Shown piece by piece: positions 16,358 through 24,617 of a DNA stretch of 64,000 bases; positions within the stretch are counted from its first letter, which is position 1, and every line of letters begins with the position of its first letter. The position numbers were made by a program, and so were the translations under genes. The stretch is taken from positions 2,728,001 to 2,792,000 of the forward strand of contig NZ_CP078069.1 in assembly GCF_019195435.1 (NCBI RefSeq), in the 5' to 3' direction. The notes beneath the pieces are model-generated. The model had not been told where the DNA came from, did no database searches, and saw nothing but the letters and a program-made list of their open reading frames with translations. Source of the DNA: Comamonas sp. NLF-1-9 (GTDB lineage: Bacteria; Pseudomonadota; Gammaproteobacteria; Burkholderiales; Burkholderiaceae_C).

Positions 16358-17763
16358 ATGCACCCCTGGTGCTTGCCGTGGTGGGCCACACCAATGCGGG
16401 CAAGACCTCTTTGCTGCGCACGCTCACGCGGCGGGTGGATTTCGGCGAGGTGTCGGACCGCCCCGGCACCACGCGCCACAGCGAGGCGATTGCGCTCAAG
16501 GCCGACGGCCGGCTGCTGGCGCGCTTCATCGACACGCCGGGTCTGGAGGATTCGGTCGCGCTGCTTGAATTCCTGCAGCGCCAGCCGGGCCAGACGCGGC
16601 TTGCGCGCGTGCGCGCCTTCCTCGCCGGCCCCGAGGCGCAGGCCCGTTTCGAGCAGGAGGCCAAGGTGCTGCGTGCGCTGCTCGACGGCGCCGACTGCGC
16701 CCTGCTGGTGATCGATGCGCGCGAGCCGGTGCTGCCCAAGTACCGCGCCGAGATCGAGATCCTGAGCTGGTGCGCGCGGCCGGTGATGCCGCTGCTCAAC
16801 TTCGTCGGTGAAGCCGGCGCCAGCGCCCGGCACTGGCATGCGGCGCTGCAGGAATGCGGCCTGCATGCGCGTGCCGAGTTTGACGTGGTGGCGCCGCTCG
16901 ACGGCAGCGAACAACAGCTCTACACCGACCTGGCCACGCTGCTGCCGGCGCAACGCGCCCAGTTGCACGCGCTGGCCGCAGCGCTTGCCCGCGGCGCGCG
17001 CGAGCGCGAGCAGGCGGCGCTGCGCAGCATTGCCGAGGCGCTGGTCGAGGTCGCGGCGATGCGCCGCAGCGTGTCCGCCGCCGACTATGCCGATGCCGCC
17101 GAGCGCGCCGCCGTGGTGCAGCGCTTTCAGGGCGAGGTGCGCGGCCATGCGCGGCGCGCGGCCGCCGCCCTGCTCGCGCTGCACGCCTTTCGTCCGGGCG
17201 ATGCGGAGCTGGCCGAACTGCCCGACCTCTCGGGCCGCTGGGAGGACGATTTGTTCAACCCGCTGCTGCTGCGTGAGGCCGGCAGGCAGCTCGGCTTTGG
17301 CGCGGCCATAGGGGCGAGCGTGGGCCTGGTGGCCGACCTGGCGCTGGCCGGGCTCTCGCTGGGCGTGGCCACCACGCTGGGTGCAACCGTGGGCAGCATC
17401 GTCTCGGGTGGCGGGAAGCCCTTGTTTGAAAAGCTGAAGAACCGCTTGCAGGGCGTGCACGAAATGAGCGTGGAAGACCCGGTGCTGCTGCTGCTGGCCC
17501 GCCGCCTGCTGCAACTGGCCCGGGCGCTGGCGCAGCGTGGCCACGGGGCGGTGCAGGCGCTGCAGCTGGCCGACGAAGCCGATGCCGAGCCGCTCTCTGG
17601 CTCTGGCGCGCGCGAGCTGCTGCGGCTGCTGGCGCCGGCCCGCGCCCATGCACGCTGGGAAGAGGGGCAGGGCGCGGGCGATGGCGAGGAGCGCGAGCGC
17701 ACCGTGCGCGCCGTCGCCGATTGGCTGCAGCGCCAGCAGGGGCGGGCAGTGCCGCGGCCCTGA
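16354..17763 (+). CDS. DUF3482-type GTPase
   Basis: A 469-residue P-loop GTPase. G1 GHTNAGKTS is at residues 9-17, the switch I threonines lie in RPGTTRHSEA, G3 DTPGLED is near 64-70, and the C-terminal DUF3482 region contains a glycine/alanine-rich hydrophobic stretch (about 320-360: FGAAIGASVGLVADLALAG) that could insert in a membrane. ATG at 16354 overlaps the DUF2868 stop, with AAGGGGAG upstream. The strict pairing with DUF2868 suggests the two proteins work together at the membrane; the process is unknown. The GTPase family call is strong. Confidence 0.88.
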   Translation: MNAPLVLAVVGHTNAGKTSLLRTLTRRVDFGEVSDRPGTTRHSEAIALKADGRLLARFIDTPGLEDSVALLEFLQRQPGQTRLARVRAFLAGPEAQARFEQEAKVLRALLDGADCALLVIDAREPVLPKYRAEIEILSWCARPVMPLLNFVGEAGASARHWHAALQECGLHARAEFDVVAPLDGSEQQLYTDLATLLPAQRAQLHALAAALARGAREREQAALRSIAEALVEVAAMRRSVSAADYADAAERAAVVQRFQGEVRGHARRAAAALLALHAFRPGDAELAELPDLSGRWEDDLFNPLLLREAGRQLGFGAAIGASVGLVADLALAGLSLGVATTLGATVGSIVSGGGKPLFEKLKNRLQGVHEMSVEDPVLLLLARRLLQLARALAQRGHGAVQALQLADEADAEPLSGSGARELLRLLAPARAHARWEEGQGAGDGEERERTVRAVADWLQRQQGRAVPRP

Positions 17764-17777
17764 GCCACGGCCCCGCT

Positions 17778-18914
17778 TCAGGCCGGCACGCCCATCGCGT
17801 CCAGCGCGCGCGACAGGCGCGCCACCGTGGCGTCCACGTCGGCCCACTTGTCCAGGCCGAACAGCCCCAGGCGGAAGGTGTGAAAGTCTGCGCCCTCGTC
17901 GCATTGCAGCGGCACGCCTGCGGCGCTTTGCACGCCCGCCTGCTGGAATTTCTTGCCGCTCTGGATGTCCGGGTCGCTGGTGTGGCTCACGACCACGCCC
18001 GGCGCCTGCCAGCCCTCGGCCGCCACGCTGGGAAAGCCGCGGCGCACCAGCAGCGCGCGCACCTTGGCGCCGAGTTCGATCTGCTGCGCGCGCAGCAGCT
18101 CAAAGCCGCGCCCACGCGCCTCCTGCATGCTGTCGCGCAGCTGCACCAGCGGGTCGGTCGGCATCGTGGTGTGGTAGGCGTGGCGGCCTTGTTCGTAGCC
18201 CTCGGCGATTTGCATCCACTTCTTGAGATCGCAGGAAAAGCTCGAGCTCCTGGTGTGCTCGATGGCGCTGCGCGCGCGCTCCGAGAGCATCACCATGGCG
18301 CAGCAGGGCGAGCTGCTCCAGCCCTTTTGCGGCGCGGTGATCAACAGGTCTACGCCGGTCTTGCGCATGTCCACCCAGACCGCGCCCGAGGCCACGCAGT
18401 CGAGCACGAAGAGCGCGCCCACCTCATGCGCGGCGTCGGCCAGTGCGCGGATGTAGTCCTCGCTCAGCATGATGCCGCTGGCGGTTTCCACGTGCGGCGC
18501 GAACACCACCTTGGGTTTTTCCGTGCGTATGGCCTGCACCACTTCGTCGATCGGGCAGGGGGCCCAGGGCGCCTGCGCACCCTCGCCCTGGCGGCGCGCC
18601 TTGCACACCACGGCGCCGCCGCCCAGACCGCCCTCTTCGAAGATCTGCGTCCAGCGGTAGCTGAACCAGCCGTTGCGCACGATCAGCACCTTCTCGTGGT
18701 TGGCAAACTGGCGCGCCACCGCTTCCATGCCGAAGGTGCCGCTGCCCGGCAGGATGACCGCGGTGTGCGCGCCATACACCTCCTTGAGCGTGGCCAGGAT
18801 GTCCTGCATCACGCGCACGAAGCGCTGCGACATGTGGTTGAGCGAGCGGTCGGTATAGACCACGGAAAATTCCAGCAATCCATCCGGATCGACGTGGGGC
18901 AACAGTCCTGGCAT
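17778..18914 (-). CDS. Class V aminotransferase (alanine-glyoxylate aminotransferase-like)
   Basis: PLP-dependent class V aminotransferase of 378 residues. The PLP lysine lies in ITAPQKGWSSSP (about K195), and DCVASGAVWVDM upstream supplies the cofactor-binding Asp. LPGSGTFGMEAVARQF near residue 55 matches the glycine-rich phosphate-binding region of alanine-glyoxylate and serine-pyruvate aminotransferases. ATG at 18914 has AGGAGA eight bases upstream. It sits head-to-tail after yggS on the minus strand with a 50-base gap. The amino donor cannot be fixed from sequence; alanine or serine with glyoxylate or pyruvate is the family norm. Confidence 0.85.
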   Translation of the reverse strand: MPGLLPHVDPDGLLEFSVVYTDRSLNHMSQRFVRVMQDILATLKEVYGAHTAVILPGSGTFGMEAVARQFANHEKVLIVRNGWFSYRWTQIFEEGGLGGGAVVCKARRQGEGAQAPWAPCPIDEVVQAIRTEKPKVVFAPHVETASGIMLSEDYIRALADAAHEVGALFVLDCVASGAVWVDMRKTGVDLLITAPQKGWSSSPCCAMVMLSERARSAIEHTRSSSFSCDLKKWMQIAEGYEQGRHAYHTTMPTDPLVQLRDSMQEARGRGFELLRAQQIELGAKVRALLVRRGFPSVAAEGWQAPGVVVSHTSDPDIQSGKKFQQAGVQSAAGVPLQCDEGADFHTFRLGLFGLDKWADVDATVARLSRALDAMGVPA

Positions 18915-18964
18915 CTCTATGTCTCCTGCGGGTGTGATCGGTTGGGGGGGCGCCGCCGCGGTGT

Positions 18965-19726
18965 TCAGCCGGGCGCATCGGCATGGGGGAGCTGGGCCGG
19001 TGCGGACTGCCCGGCCTGCGGATAGTGGCGTGCGCCGAAGATGCCGCTGCCGACGCGCACCAGCGTGCTGCCGGCGGCAATAGCCGCTTCCAGGTCGGCC
19101 GTCATGCCCAGCGACAAGGTGTCAAAACCGGCATGCCCGGCCGGCAGGCGCGCGGCGATGGCGTCGAAGATGGCGCGCGCGCGCTCGTGCACCTGGCGCT
19201 GCGCCGCAAAGTCGGGCAGGGCGTCGGGAATGCTCATCACGCCGCGCAACTGCAAGCGTGGCAGCCTGGCCACGGCGAGCGCGAACTCCACCGCCTCGTC
19301 CGGCGCTACGCCCGCCTTGGTAGCGCCGCCGTCCACGTTCACCTGGATGCACACGCACAGCGGCGGCAATCCGGCGGGGCGCTGCTCGCTCAGCCGCTGG
19401 GCAATTTTCACGCGGTCCAGCGTCTGCGCCCAGTCGAAGTGGCGCGCGACCAGTGCGCTCTTGTTGCTCTGTATCGGCCCTATGCAATGCCATTGCAGCG
19501 CGGGCAGCGGCCGGCGCGCGAGCTCGCCCATCTTGTCCAGCGCTTCCTGGATGTAGTTTTCGCCGAACGCATGCTGGCCGGCCTGCACCGCCTGGGCCAG
19601 AGCGTGGGCGCCAAAGGTCTTGGAGACTGCCAGCAGACGCACGCCTGCAGGGTCGCGTGCGCAGGCCGCACAGGCCCGCGCTATGCGCTCGCGGATGGCT
19701 TGTAGGTTGTCGCTGATCATCGTCAT
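18965..19726 (-). CDS. YggS/PROSC family pyridoxal phosphate homeostasis protein
   Basis: A PLP-binding alanine racemase-fold protein of 253 residues that buffers the vitamin B6 pool. The PLP lysine is K36 in LLAVSKTFG, followed by FGENYIQEALDKM and WHCIGPIQSNK, both diagnostic. LSLGMTADLEAAIAAGSTLVRVGSGIFG near the C terminus is the phosphate-binding site. ATG at 19726 gives the usual N terminus; ATG 19720 is possible. It is transcribed divergently from pilT with under 50 bases between starts, an arrangement common in proteobacteria. Confidence 0.94.
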   Translation of the reverse strand: MTMISDNLQAIRERIARACAACARDPAGVRLLAVSKTFGAHALAQAVQAGQHAFGENYIQEALDKMGELARRPLPALQWHCIGPIQSNKSALVARHFDWAQTLDRVKIAQRLSEQRPAGLPPLCVCIQVNVDGGATKAGVAPDEAVEFALAVARLPRLQLRGVMSIPDALPDFAAQRQVHERARAIFDAIAARLPAGHAGFDTLSLGMTADLEAAIAAGSTLVRVGSGIFGARHYPQAGQSAPAQLPHADAPG

Positions 19727-19773
19727 AATGACTGCCAGAGCGTACCCCAAACCGGTTCCAAGAGGGAGCACAC

Positions 19774-20817
19774 GTGGACATCACCCAGCTACTAGCCTTC
19801 AGCGTGAAGAACAACGCCTCGGACCTGCACCTGTCCGCAGGTCTGCCGCCGATGATCCGCGTGCATGGCGACGTGCGCCGCATCAATGTCGATGCGCTCG
19901 ATCACAAGACGGTACACGCCATGGTGTACGACATCATGAGCGACGCGCAGCGCAAGATCTACGAAGAATTCCTCGAGGTGGACTTCTCCTTCGAGATCGA
20001 CGGCCTGGCGCGTTTTCGCGTCAATGCCTTCAACCAGAACCGCGGCGCGGCGGCGGTGTTCCGCACCATTCCGAGCAAAATTCTCACGCTCGAGCAGCTC
20101 AACGCTCCCAAGATTTTTGCCGACCTGGCGCTCAAGCCGCGCGGCCTGGTGCTGGTGACCGGCCCCACGGGTTCGGGCAAGTCCACGACGCTGGCGGCCA
20201 TGGTCAACCACCTGAACGAAACCGAGTACGGCCACATCCTGACCATCGAGGACCCGATCGAGTTCGTGCACGAATCGCGCAAGTGCCTGGTGAACCAGCG
20301 CGAAGTCGGGCCGATGACGCTGTCCTTTTCGGCCGCGCTGCGCTCGGCGCTGCGCGAGGACCCGGACGCCATCCTGGTCGGTGAGATGCGCGACCTCGAA
20401 ACCATACGCCTGGCGATGACGGCCGCCGAAACCGGGCACCTGGTGTTCGGCACGCTGCACACGTCTTCGGCGGCCAAGACCATAGACCGGGTCATCGACG
20501 TCTTTCCGGCCGAGGAAAAGGACATGGTGCGCGCCATGCTGTCCGAGTCGCTGCAGGCGGTGATCTCGCAGACGCTGTGCAAGCTCAAAGACGGCTCGGG
20601 CCGTGTGGCCGCGCACGAAATCATGCTGGGCACCAGCGCGATCCGCAACCTGATCCGCGAGGCCAAGGTCGCACAGATGTATTCGACCATCCAGACCGGC
20701 AACAGCCAGGGCATGCAGACGCTGGACCAGAACCTCACCGAGCTGGTGCGACGCAACGTGATCAGCCCGGCCGAGGCGCGCAGCAAGGCCAAGATACCGG
20801 AGAATTTCCCCGGTTGA
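19774..20817 (+). CDS. pilT: Type IV pilus retraction ATPase PilT
   Basis: Hexameric ATPase of 347 residues that depolymerises type IV pili and powers twitching. Walker A GPTGSGKST is at about residues 130-138, the Asp box LTIEDPIEFVH follows, then Walker B (ILVGEMRDLETI) and the His box GTLHTSSAAKTIDRV. The C-terminal AIRNLIREAK motif, needed for retraction in the family, is present. Start is GTG at 19774 with AAGAGGGAG upstream. It heads a cluster with a cyclic-nucleotide-binding protein and pilU; pilus structural genes are not in the window. Confidence 0.97.
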   Translation: MDITQLLAFSVKNNASDLHLSAGLPPMIRVHGDVRRINVDALDHKTVHAMVYDIMSDAQRKIYEEFLEVDFSFEIDGLARFRVNAFNQNRGAAAVFRTIPSKILTLEQLNAPKIFADLALKPRGLVLVTGPTGSGKSTTLAAMVNHLNETEYGHILTIEDPIEFVHESRKCLVNQREVGPMTLSFSAALRSALREDPDAILVGEMRDLETIRLAMTAAETGHLVFGTLHTSSAAKTIDRVIDVFPAEEKDMVRAMLSESLQAVISQTLCKLKDGSGRVAAHEIMLGTSAIRNLIREAKVAQMYSTIQTGNSQGMQTLDQNLTELVRRNVISPAEARSKAKIPENFPG

Positions 20818-20898
20818 GAGTCCCCGCGCGGTCGCGCACGCGGCCGCCACCGTTTCAGCCCCGCCAAGGGGAGTCATCACGCAATGGGAGAGACAGCC

Positions 20899-21528
20899 AT
20901 GAAAGGCATCCTCGGCCTGCTCAAGGCGAAGTACGGCAAGACCCCGGAAGACGCGCCGGAGTCGGCGTTTTTCACTACTGCCTTCGTCGGCCAGGGGGTC
21001 GATGACGCGCTGCTCATCCCCTGGGAGGCGCGCGCTACCGAGATCGGCGCCAAGCGCCTGCCCAAGAGCCGCGGCGGCAAGCTGCTGGAGGCGCTGTGGT
21101 CCAGGGACAAATATATGTCGCACCTCGACCAGGACGCGGTCGAGCGCATGGAGCGCTTCTTCCAGTTCGCCTCGGTGCCGCCCAACCGCGACGTGATACG
21201 CCAGGGCGAATACGGCAACTTCATGGTGGTGCTGCTCAACGGCACCATCGCGGTCGACCGGCTGCAGCCCTGGGGCGAGCAGTTGCGCCTGGCCGAGACG
21301 CGCCCGGGCGACATCCTGGGCGAGATGTCGCTGCTCGACAGCGGCATACGCTTTTCTTCCTGCACCACGCTCACCGACTGCGAGCTGGCGGCGCTCAATG
21401 CCGAATCCATGGACGAGATGATGACCAAGGACCCGCAACTGGCCGCGAGCCTCGTGGCGCTGCTCGCGCGCAAGCTCTCGCAGCGCCTGCGCGTGGTGAG
21501 TGCGCGCCTGAGCGACCATCAGAACTGA
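20899..21528 (+). CDS. Cyclic nucleotide-binding domain protein between pilT and pilU
   Basis: A protein of about 209 residues with a single cNMP-binding domain in its second half: IRQGEYGNFMVVLLNGTIAV, PGDILGEMSLLD (the phosphate-binding cassette) and a closing helix. There is no CRP-type helix-turn-helix, so it is a sensor or adaptor rather than a DNA-binding regulator. ATG 20899 is preferred because GGGAG lies eight bases upstream; ATG 20884 (five codons earlier) is also possible. Its place between the two retraction ATPases suggests it couples cAMP or cyclic-di-GMP level to pilus retraction, which is an inference. Confidence 0.85.
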   Translation: MKGILGLLKAKYGKTPEDAPESAFFTTAFVGQGVDDALLIPWEARATEIGAKRLPKSRGGKLLEALWSRDKYMSHLDQDAVERMERFFQFASVPPNRDVIRQGEYGNFMVVLLNGTIAVDRLQPWGEQLRLAETRPGDILGEMSLLDSGIRFSSCTTLTDCELAALNAESMDEMMTKDPQLAASLVALLARKLSQRLRVVSARLSDHQN

Positions 21529-21570
21529 TGCTCCGGCACGCACCGGGCACATTCAAGGAAGGGACAGACC

Positions 21571-22707
21571 ATGGAACGCGACCAGGCAAGCAAATTCATC
21601 AACGACCTGCTCAAGCTGATGGTCAGCCGCGGTGGCAGCGACTTGTTCATCACCGCGGACTTCCCGCCGGCCATCAAGGTGGACGGCAAGATGACCAAGG
21701 TCTCGCCCCAGCCGCTCACGGCCATGCACACGCTCACCCTGGCGCGCTCCATCATGAGCGACAAGCAGGTGGCCGACTTCGAGCGCACCAAGGAATGCAA
21801 CTTCGCCATCTCGCCCGTGGGCATAGGGCGTTTTCGCGTCAATGCCTTCATCCAGCAGGGCAATGTCGGCATGGTGCTGCGCACCATCCCGCTGAGTCTG
21901 CCGTCCATCGACAGCCTGGGCCTGCCCCAGGTGCTCAAGGAAGTGGCCATGACCAAGCGCGGCCTGTGCATCATGGTGGGTGCTACCGGCTCGGGCAAGT
22001 CCACGTCGCTCGCGGCCATGGTGGACTGGCGCAATGAAAATTCCTACGGCCACATCGTGACCGTGGAAGACCCGATCGAGTTCGTGCACGCGCACAAGAA
22101 CTGCGTGGTGACGCAGCGCGAGGTAGGCCTGGATACCGACAGCTGGGAGGCGGCGCTGAAAAACACCCTGCGCCAGGCGCCCGACGTGATCCTGATGGGC
22201 GAGATCCGCGACCGCGAAACCATGGAGCATGCAGTGGTGTTTTCCGAGACCGGTCACCTGTGCCTGGCCACGCTGCACGCCAACAGCGCCAACCAGGCGC
22301 TGGACCGCATCATCAATTTCTTCCCCGAGGAGCGGCGCGCCCAGTTGCTCATGGACTTGTCGCTGAACCTGCGCGCGCTGGTCTCGCAGCGCCTGGTGCC
22401 CAAGCAGGACGGCAAGGGGCGCATCGCGGCGGTGGAGATCATGCTCAATTCGCCCCTGATCGCCGACTTCATCTTCAAGGGCGAGGTGGCCGAGATCAAG
22501 GACGTGATGAAGAAGAGCCGCAACCTCGGCATGCAGACCTTCGACCAGGCGTTGTTCGACCTGTTCGAAGCCAACCTCATCAGCTACGAGGATGCACTGC
22601 GCAACGCCGATTCGCTCAACGACCTGCGCCTGCAGATCAAGCTCTCGAGCCAGCGTGCCAAGTCGGGCGACCTGGCAGCAGGCACGGAACAATTTGCCAT
22701 CGTTTGA
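21571..22707 (+). CDS. pilU: PilT-dependent accessory retraction ATPase PilU
   Basis: PilT paralogue of 378 residues. Walker A GATGSGKST is at about 137-145, the Asp box TVEDPIEFVHAHKN, Walker B VILMGEIRDRETM and the His box ATLHANSANQALDRI follow. The longer C-terminal tail ending SSQRAKSGD is typical of PilU, as is the N-terminal MERDQASKFINDLL. PilU works with PilT when the pilus meets high load. ATG at 21571 has AAGGAAGGG upstream. It is the third gene of the pilT cluster. Confidence 0.95.
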   Translation: MERDQASKFINDLLKLMVSRGGSDLFITADFPPAIKVDGKMTKVSPQPLTAMHTLTLARSIMSDKQVADFERTKECNFAISPVGIGRFRVNAFIQQGNVGMVLRTIPLSLPSIDSLGLPQVLKEVAMTKRGLCIMVGATGSGKSTSLAAMVDWRNENSYGHIVTVEDPIEFVHAHKNCVVTQREVGLDTDSWEAALKNTLRQAPDVILMGEIRDRETMEHAVVFSETGHLCLATLHANSANQALDRIINFFPEERRAQLLMDLSLNLRALVSQRLVPKQDGKGRIAAVEIMLNSPLIADFIFKGEVAEIKDVMKKSRNLGMQTFDQALFDLFEANLISYEDALRNADSLNDLRLQIKLSSQRAKSGDLAAGTEQFAIV

Positions 22708-22724
22708 AAAAGGAAACCGCGCCA

Positions 22725-23660
22725 ATGACGGGCAGCATGGAGCCGCGCACGTATGCGCAAGTGCCAGCGCGCAAGCTGGCCTTTCTGGGTCTGGGCGTGA
22801 TGGGCTACCCCATGGCGGGGCATTTGCTCAAGGCGGGCCATGCGCTCACGGTCTACAACCGCACCGCTTCCAAAGCGATAGCTTGGTGCGCAGAGTACAC
22901 GGGCGCTGGAGCCGTAAAACATGCCAAAACACCGCGTGAGGCCGCCGAGGGCGCCGAACTGGTGTTGTGCTGCGTGGGCAACGACGACGACCTACGCTCG
23001 GTGGTGCTCGGGGCCGATGGCGCCTTTGCCGGCATGCAGGCGGGCGCCATCTTCGTCGACCACACCACCGCCTCGGCCGCAGTGGCGCGCGAGCTGCACG
23101 CAAGCGCCCGCGAGCGGGGCTTGCAGTTCGTCGACGCTCCCGTCTCGGGTGGCCAGGCCGGCGCGCAAAAAGGCGTGCTCACGGTGATGTGCGGCGGCGA
23201 CCAGGCGGCGTTCGACGCGATGCAGCCGATTGCCATGGCCTATGCGCGCGCCTGCACCCGCATCGGCGAGAGCGGCGCGGGGCAGCTGGCCAAGATGGTC
23301 AACCAGACCTGCATCGCCGGCATGGTGCAAGGCCTGTCCGAGGCGATTGCCTTCGGCCTGCGCGCGGGCCTGGACATGCCGCTGGTGCTCGAGGTGATTG
23401 GCAAGGGCGCGGCCCAGAGCTGGCAGATGGACAACCGCGGCAAGACCATGGTGCAGGGCGAATTCGACTTCGGCTTTGCCGTGGACTGGATGCGCAAAGA
23501 CCTGGCTCTGGTGCTCGACGAGGCGCGGCGCAACGGCGCGCTGCTGCCCGTGACCGCGCTGGTCGATCAGTTCTACGCCCAGGTGCAGCAGCGCGGCGGC
23601 CGGCGCTGGGATACCTCCAGCCTGATCACGCTCCTGCAAGCCGGGCCCAAGGCCGGCTGA
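22725..23660 (+). CDS. 3-hydroxyisobutyrate dehydrogenase-family oxidoreductase
   Basis: NAD(P)-dependent beta-hydroxyacid dehydrogenase of 311 residues. The Rossmann motif LAFLGLGVMGYPMAGHLLKAG lies near residues 17-37 (glycine pattern GLGVMG), the substrate-binding VDAPVSGGQAGAQKG near 140, and the catalytic Lys in GAGQLAKMVNQ near 190. The substrate could be 3-hydroxyisobutyrate, tartronate semialdehyde or another small hydroxyacid. ATG 22725 follows AAAGGAAA. Residues about 46-66 (TASKAIAWCAEYTGAGAVKHA) are encoded by an inverted copy of the dispersed repeat, at a surface loop after the second beta strand of the Rossmann fold. Confidence 0.88.
   Translation: MTGSMEPRTYAQVPARKLAFLGLGVMGYPMAGHLLKAGHALTVYNRTASKAIAWCAEYTGAGAVKHAKTPREAAEGAELVLCCVGNDDDLRSVVLGADGAFAGMQAGAIFVDHTTASAAVARELHASARERGLQFVDAPVSGGQAGAQKGVLTVMCGGDQAAFDAMQPIAMAYARACTRIGESGAGQLAKMVNQTCIAGMVQGLSEAIAFGLRAGLDMPLVLEVIGKGAAQSWQMDNRGKTMVQGEFDFGFAVDWMRKDLALVLDEARRNGALLPVTALVDQFYAQVQQRGGRRWDTSSLITLLQAGPKAG
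22867..22920 (-). repeat. Dispersed hairpin repeat, copy B (in dehydrogenase gene)
   Basis: Read on the minus strand it gives GTTTTACGGCTCC ... GCGCACCAAGCTATCGC, aligning along its length with copy A. It stays in frame with the dehydrogenase and adds no stop codon. Confidence 0.6.
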
Positions 23661-23665
23661 GCGTC

Positions 23666-23700
23666 GCGCGCCGCAGTGGCGCTTGCGGCGGGGCGCGCCG
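23666..23700. terminator. Hairpin between converging genes
   Basis: GCGCGCCGCA pairs with TGCGGC-GG-GGCGCGC around a short loop, between the dehydrogenase (plus) and BON lipoprotein (minus). It is a strong stem without a T run; a bidirectional terminator is possible. Confidence 0.4.
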
Positions 23701-23704
23701 GCTT

Positions 23705-24415
23705 TCAGTTTTCCGTGCGGAGGTTCGTCGCCGGAATCGGCGTGACCGTCACGCCGCCGCTCTCGGCCGGGCTGGTGACCGGCGCGGGCGCGGCAGCCGG
23801 GCTTGCGGCGGGCGCCGGCGCCGAGCCGGGGACGATCTCGAACACGCGCACCACCTTGCGCACGCCGTCGATGCTGCGCGCGGCTTCGGTGAGCTGGGCG
23901 GACTGGTACTGCGTCACATGACCCATGAGGAAGACCTCGCCGCGCTCGGTCACGACCTTGAAAGCGTTGGTGGCCACGAGGTCGTTCAGGTCGACAAGCT
24001 TGGCGCGCACCTTGCCGGTGATGTAGGTGTCGTTGGAGCGCTCGGAGAGCGTGGAGTTGGGCATGATGCCCAGCGCATTGACTACCGACTTGACGTTCGG
24101 CACCTCGCGCACGATGTTCTGCACGCGCAGCTTGTCCGCTTCGGTCGGCACCTCGCCGGTGATCAGCACCTGGCGGCTGTAGCTGGTGATGTTCACATGC
24201 ACCCTGTCGCCCAGCGCGTCCCGGATGCGGCTGGAGGCGCGCAACTCTATGCCTTCGTCTTCCAGTTGGGTGCCGGTGGTGCGCGGGTCGGTGGCCACCA
24301 TGGCGCCGACGGCAGCCCCGGTGCCTACCATCAGCGGCACGCAGGCGCTCAGTGCGCTGGCAAGACCTGCGGCGACAAGCACGATGCGAAGCAGGGAAGA
24401 AAAACGTGGCGTCAT
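23705..24415 (-). CDS. BON-domain outer membrane lipoprotein (DolP/YraP-like)
   Basis: A 236-residue lipoprotein with signal peptide and lipobox LSAC (Cys about 25). Two BON domains follow: residues about 60-125 (ITSYSRQVLITGEVP ... VKSVVNALG) and about 130-200 (ITGKVRAKLVDLND ... GEVFLMGHV ... VRKVVRVFEIV). A Pro/Ala-rich tail of about 35 residues ends the protein. DolP-type proteins sit at the outer membrane and support its integrity. ATG at 24415 starts the signal peptide; in-frame codons upstream do not look like a signal sequence. Confidence 0.9.
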   Translation of the reverse strand: MTPRFSSLLRIVLVAAGLASALSACVPLMVGTGAAVGAMVATDPRTTGTQLEDEGIELRASSRIRDALGDRVHVNITSYSRQVLITGEVPTEADKLRVQNIVREVPNVKSVVNALGIMPNSTLSERSNDTYITGKVRAKLVDLNDLVATNAFKVVTERGEVFLMGHVTQYQSAQLTEAARSIDGVRKVVRVFEIVPGSAPAPAASPAAAPAPVTSPAESGGVTVTPIPATNLRTEN

Positions 24416-24617
24416 GGCGAAAACGGCTAGGTAGTGGGCGGCGCCGGCCGGCGGGGGTCGAAAAGGGGCAATCATAGCCACGCGCTGCCCCGCCGGTGTA
24501 GCAAACCGTTCCCGTGGCCCGGCCTCCGAGAGCATGGTCGCCTTGGCGCGCTGCAGGGCCGCGCTGTGGTCGCGTTGTGGCGGTGCGCCGCTGCTCTGCG
24601 CCGGCCCGCGCGGCCGC

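Noticed and set aside
14108..16363. 751-codon frame joining the d1-like gene with sequence antisense to DUF2868
   Set aside because: Only the last 249 codons carry family motifs and a signal peptide; the rest is a shadow.
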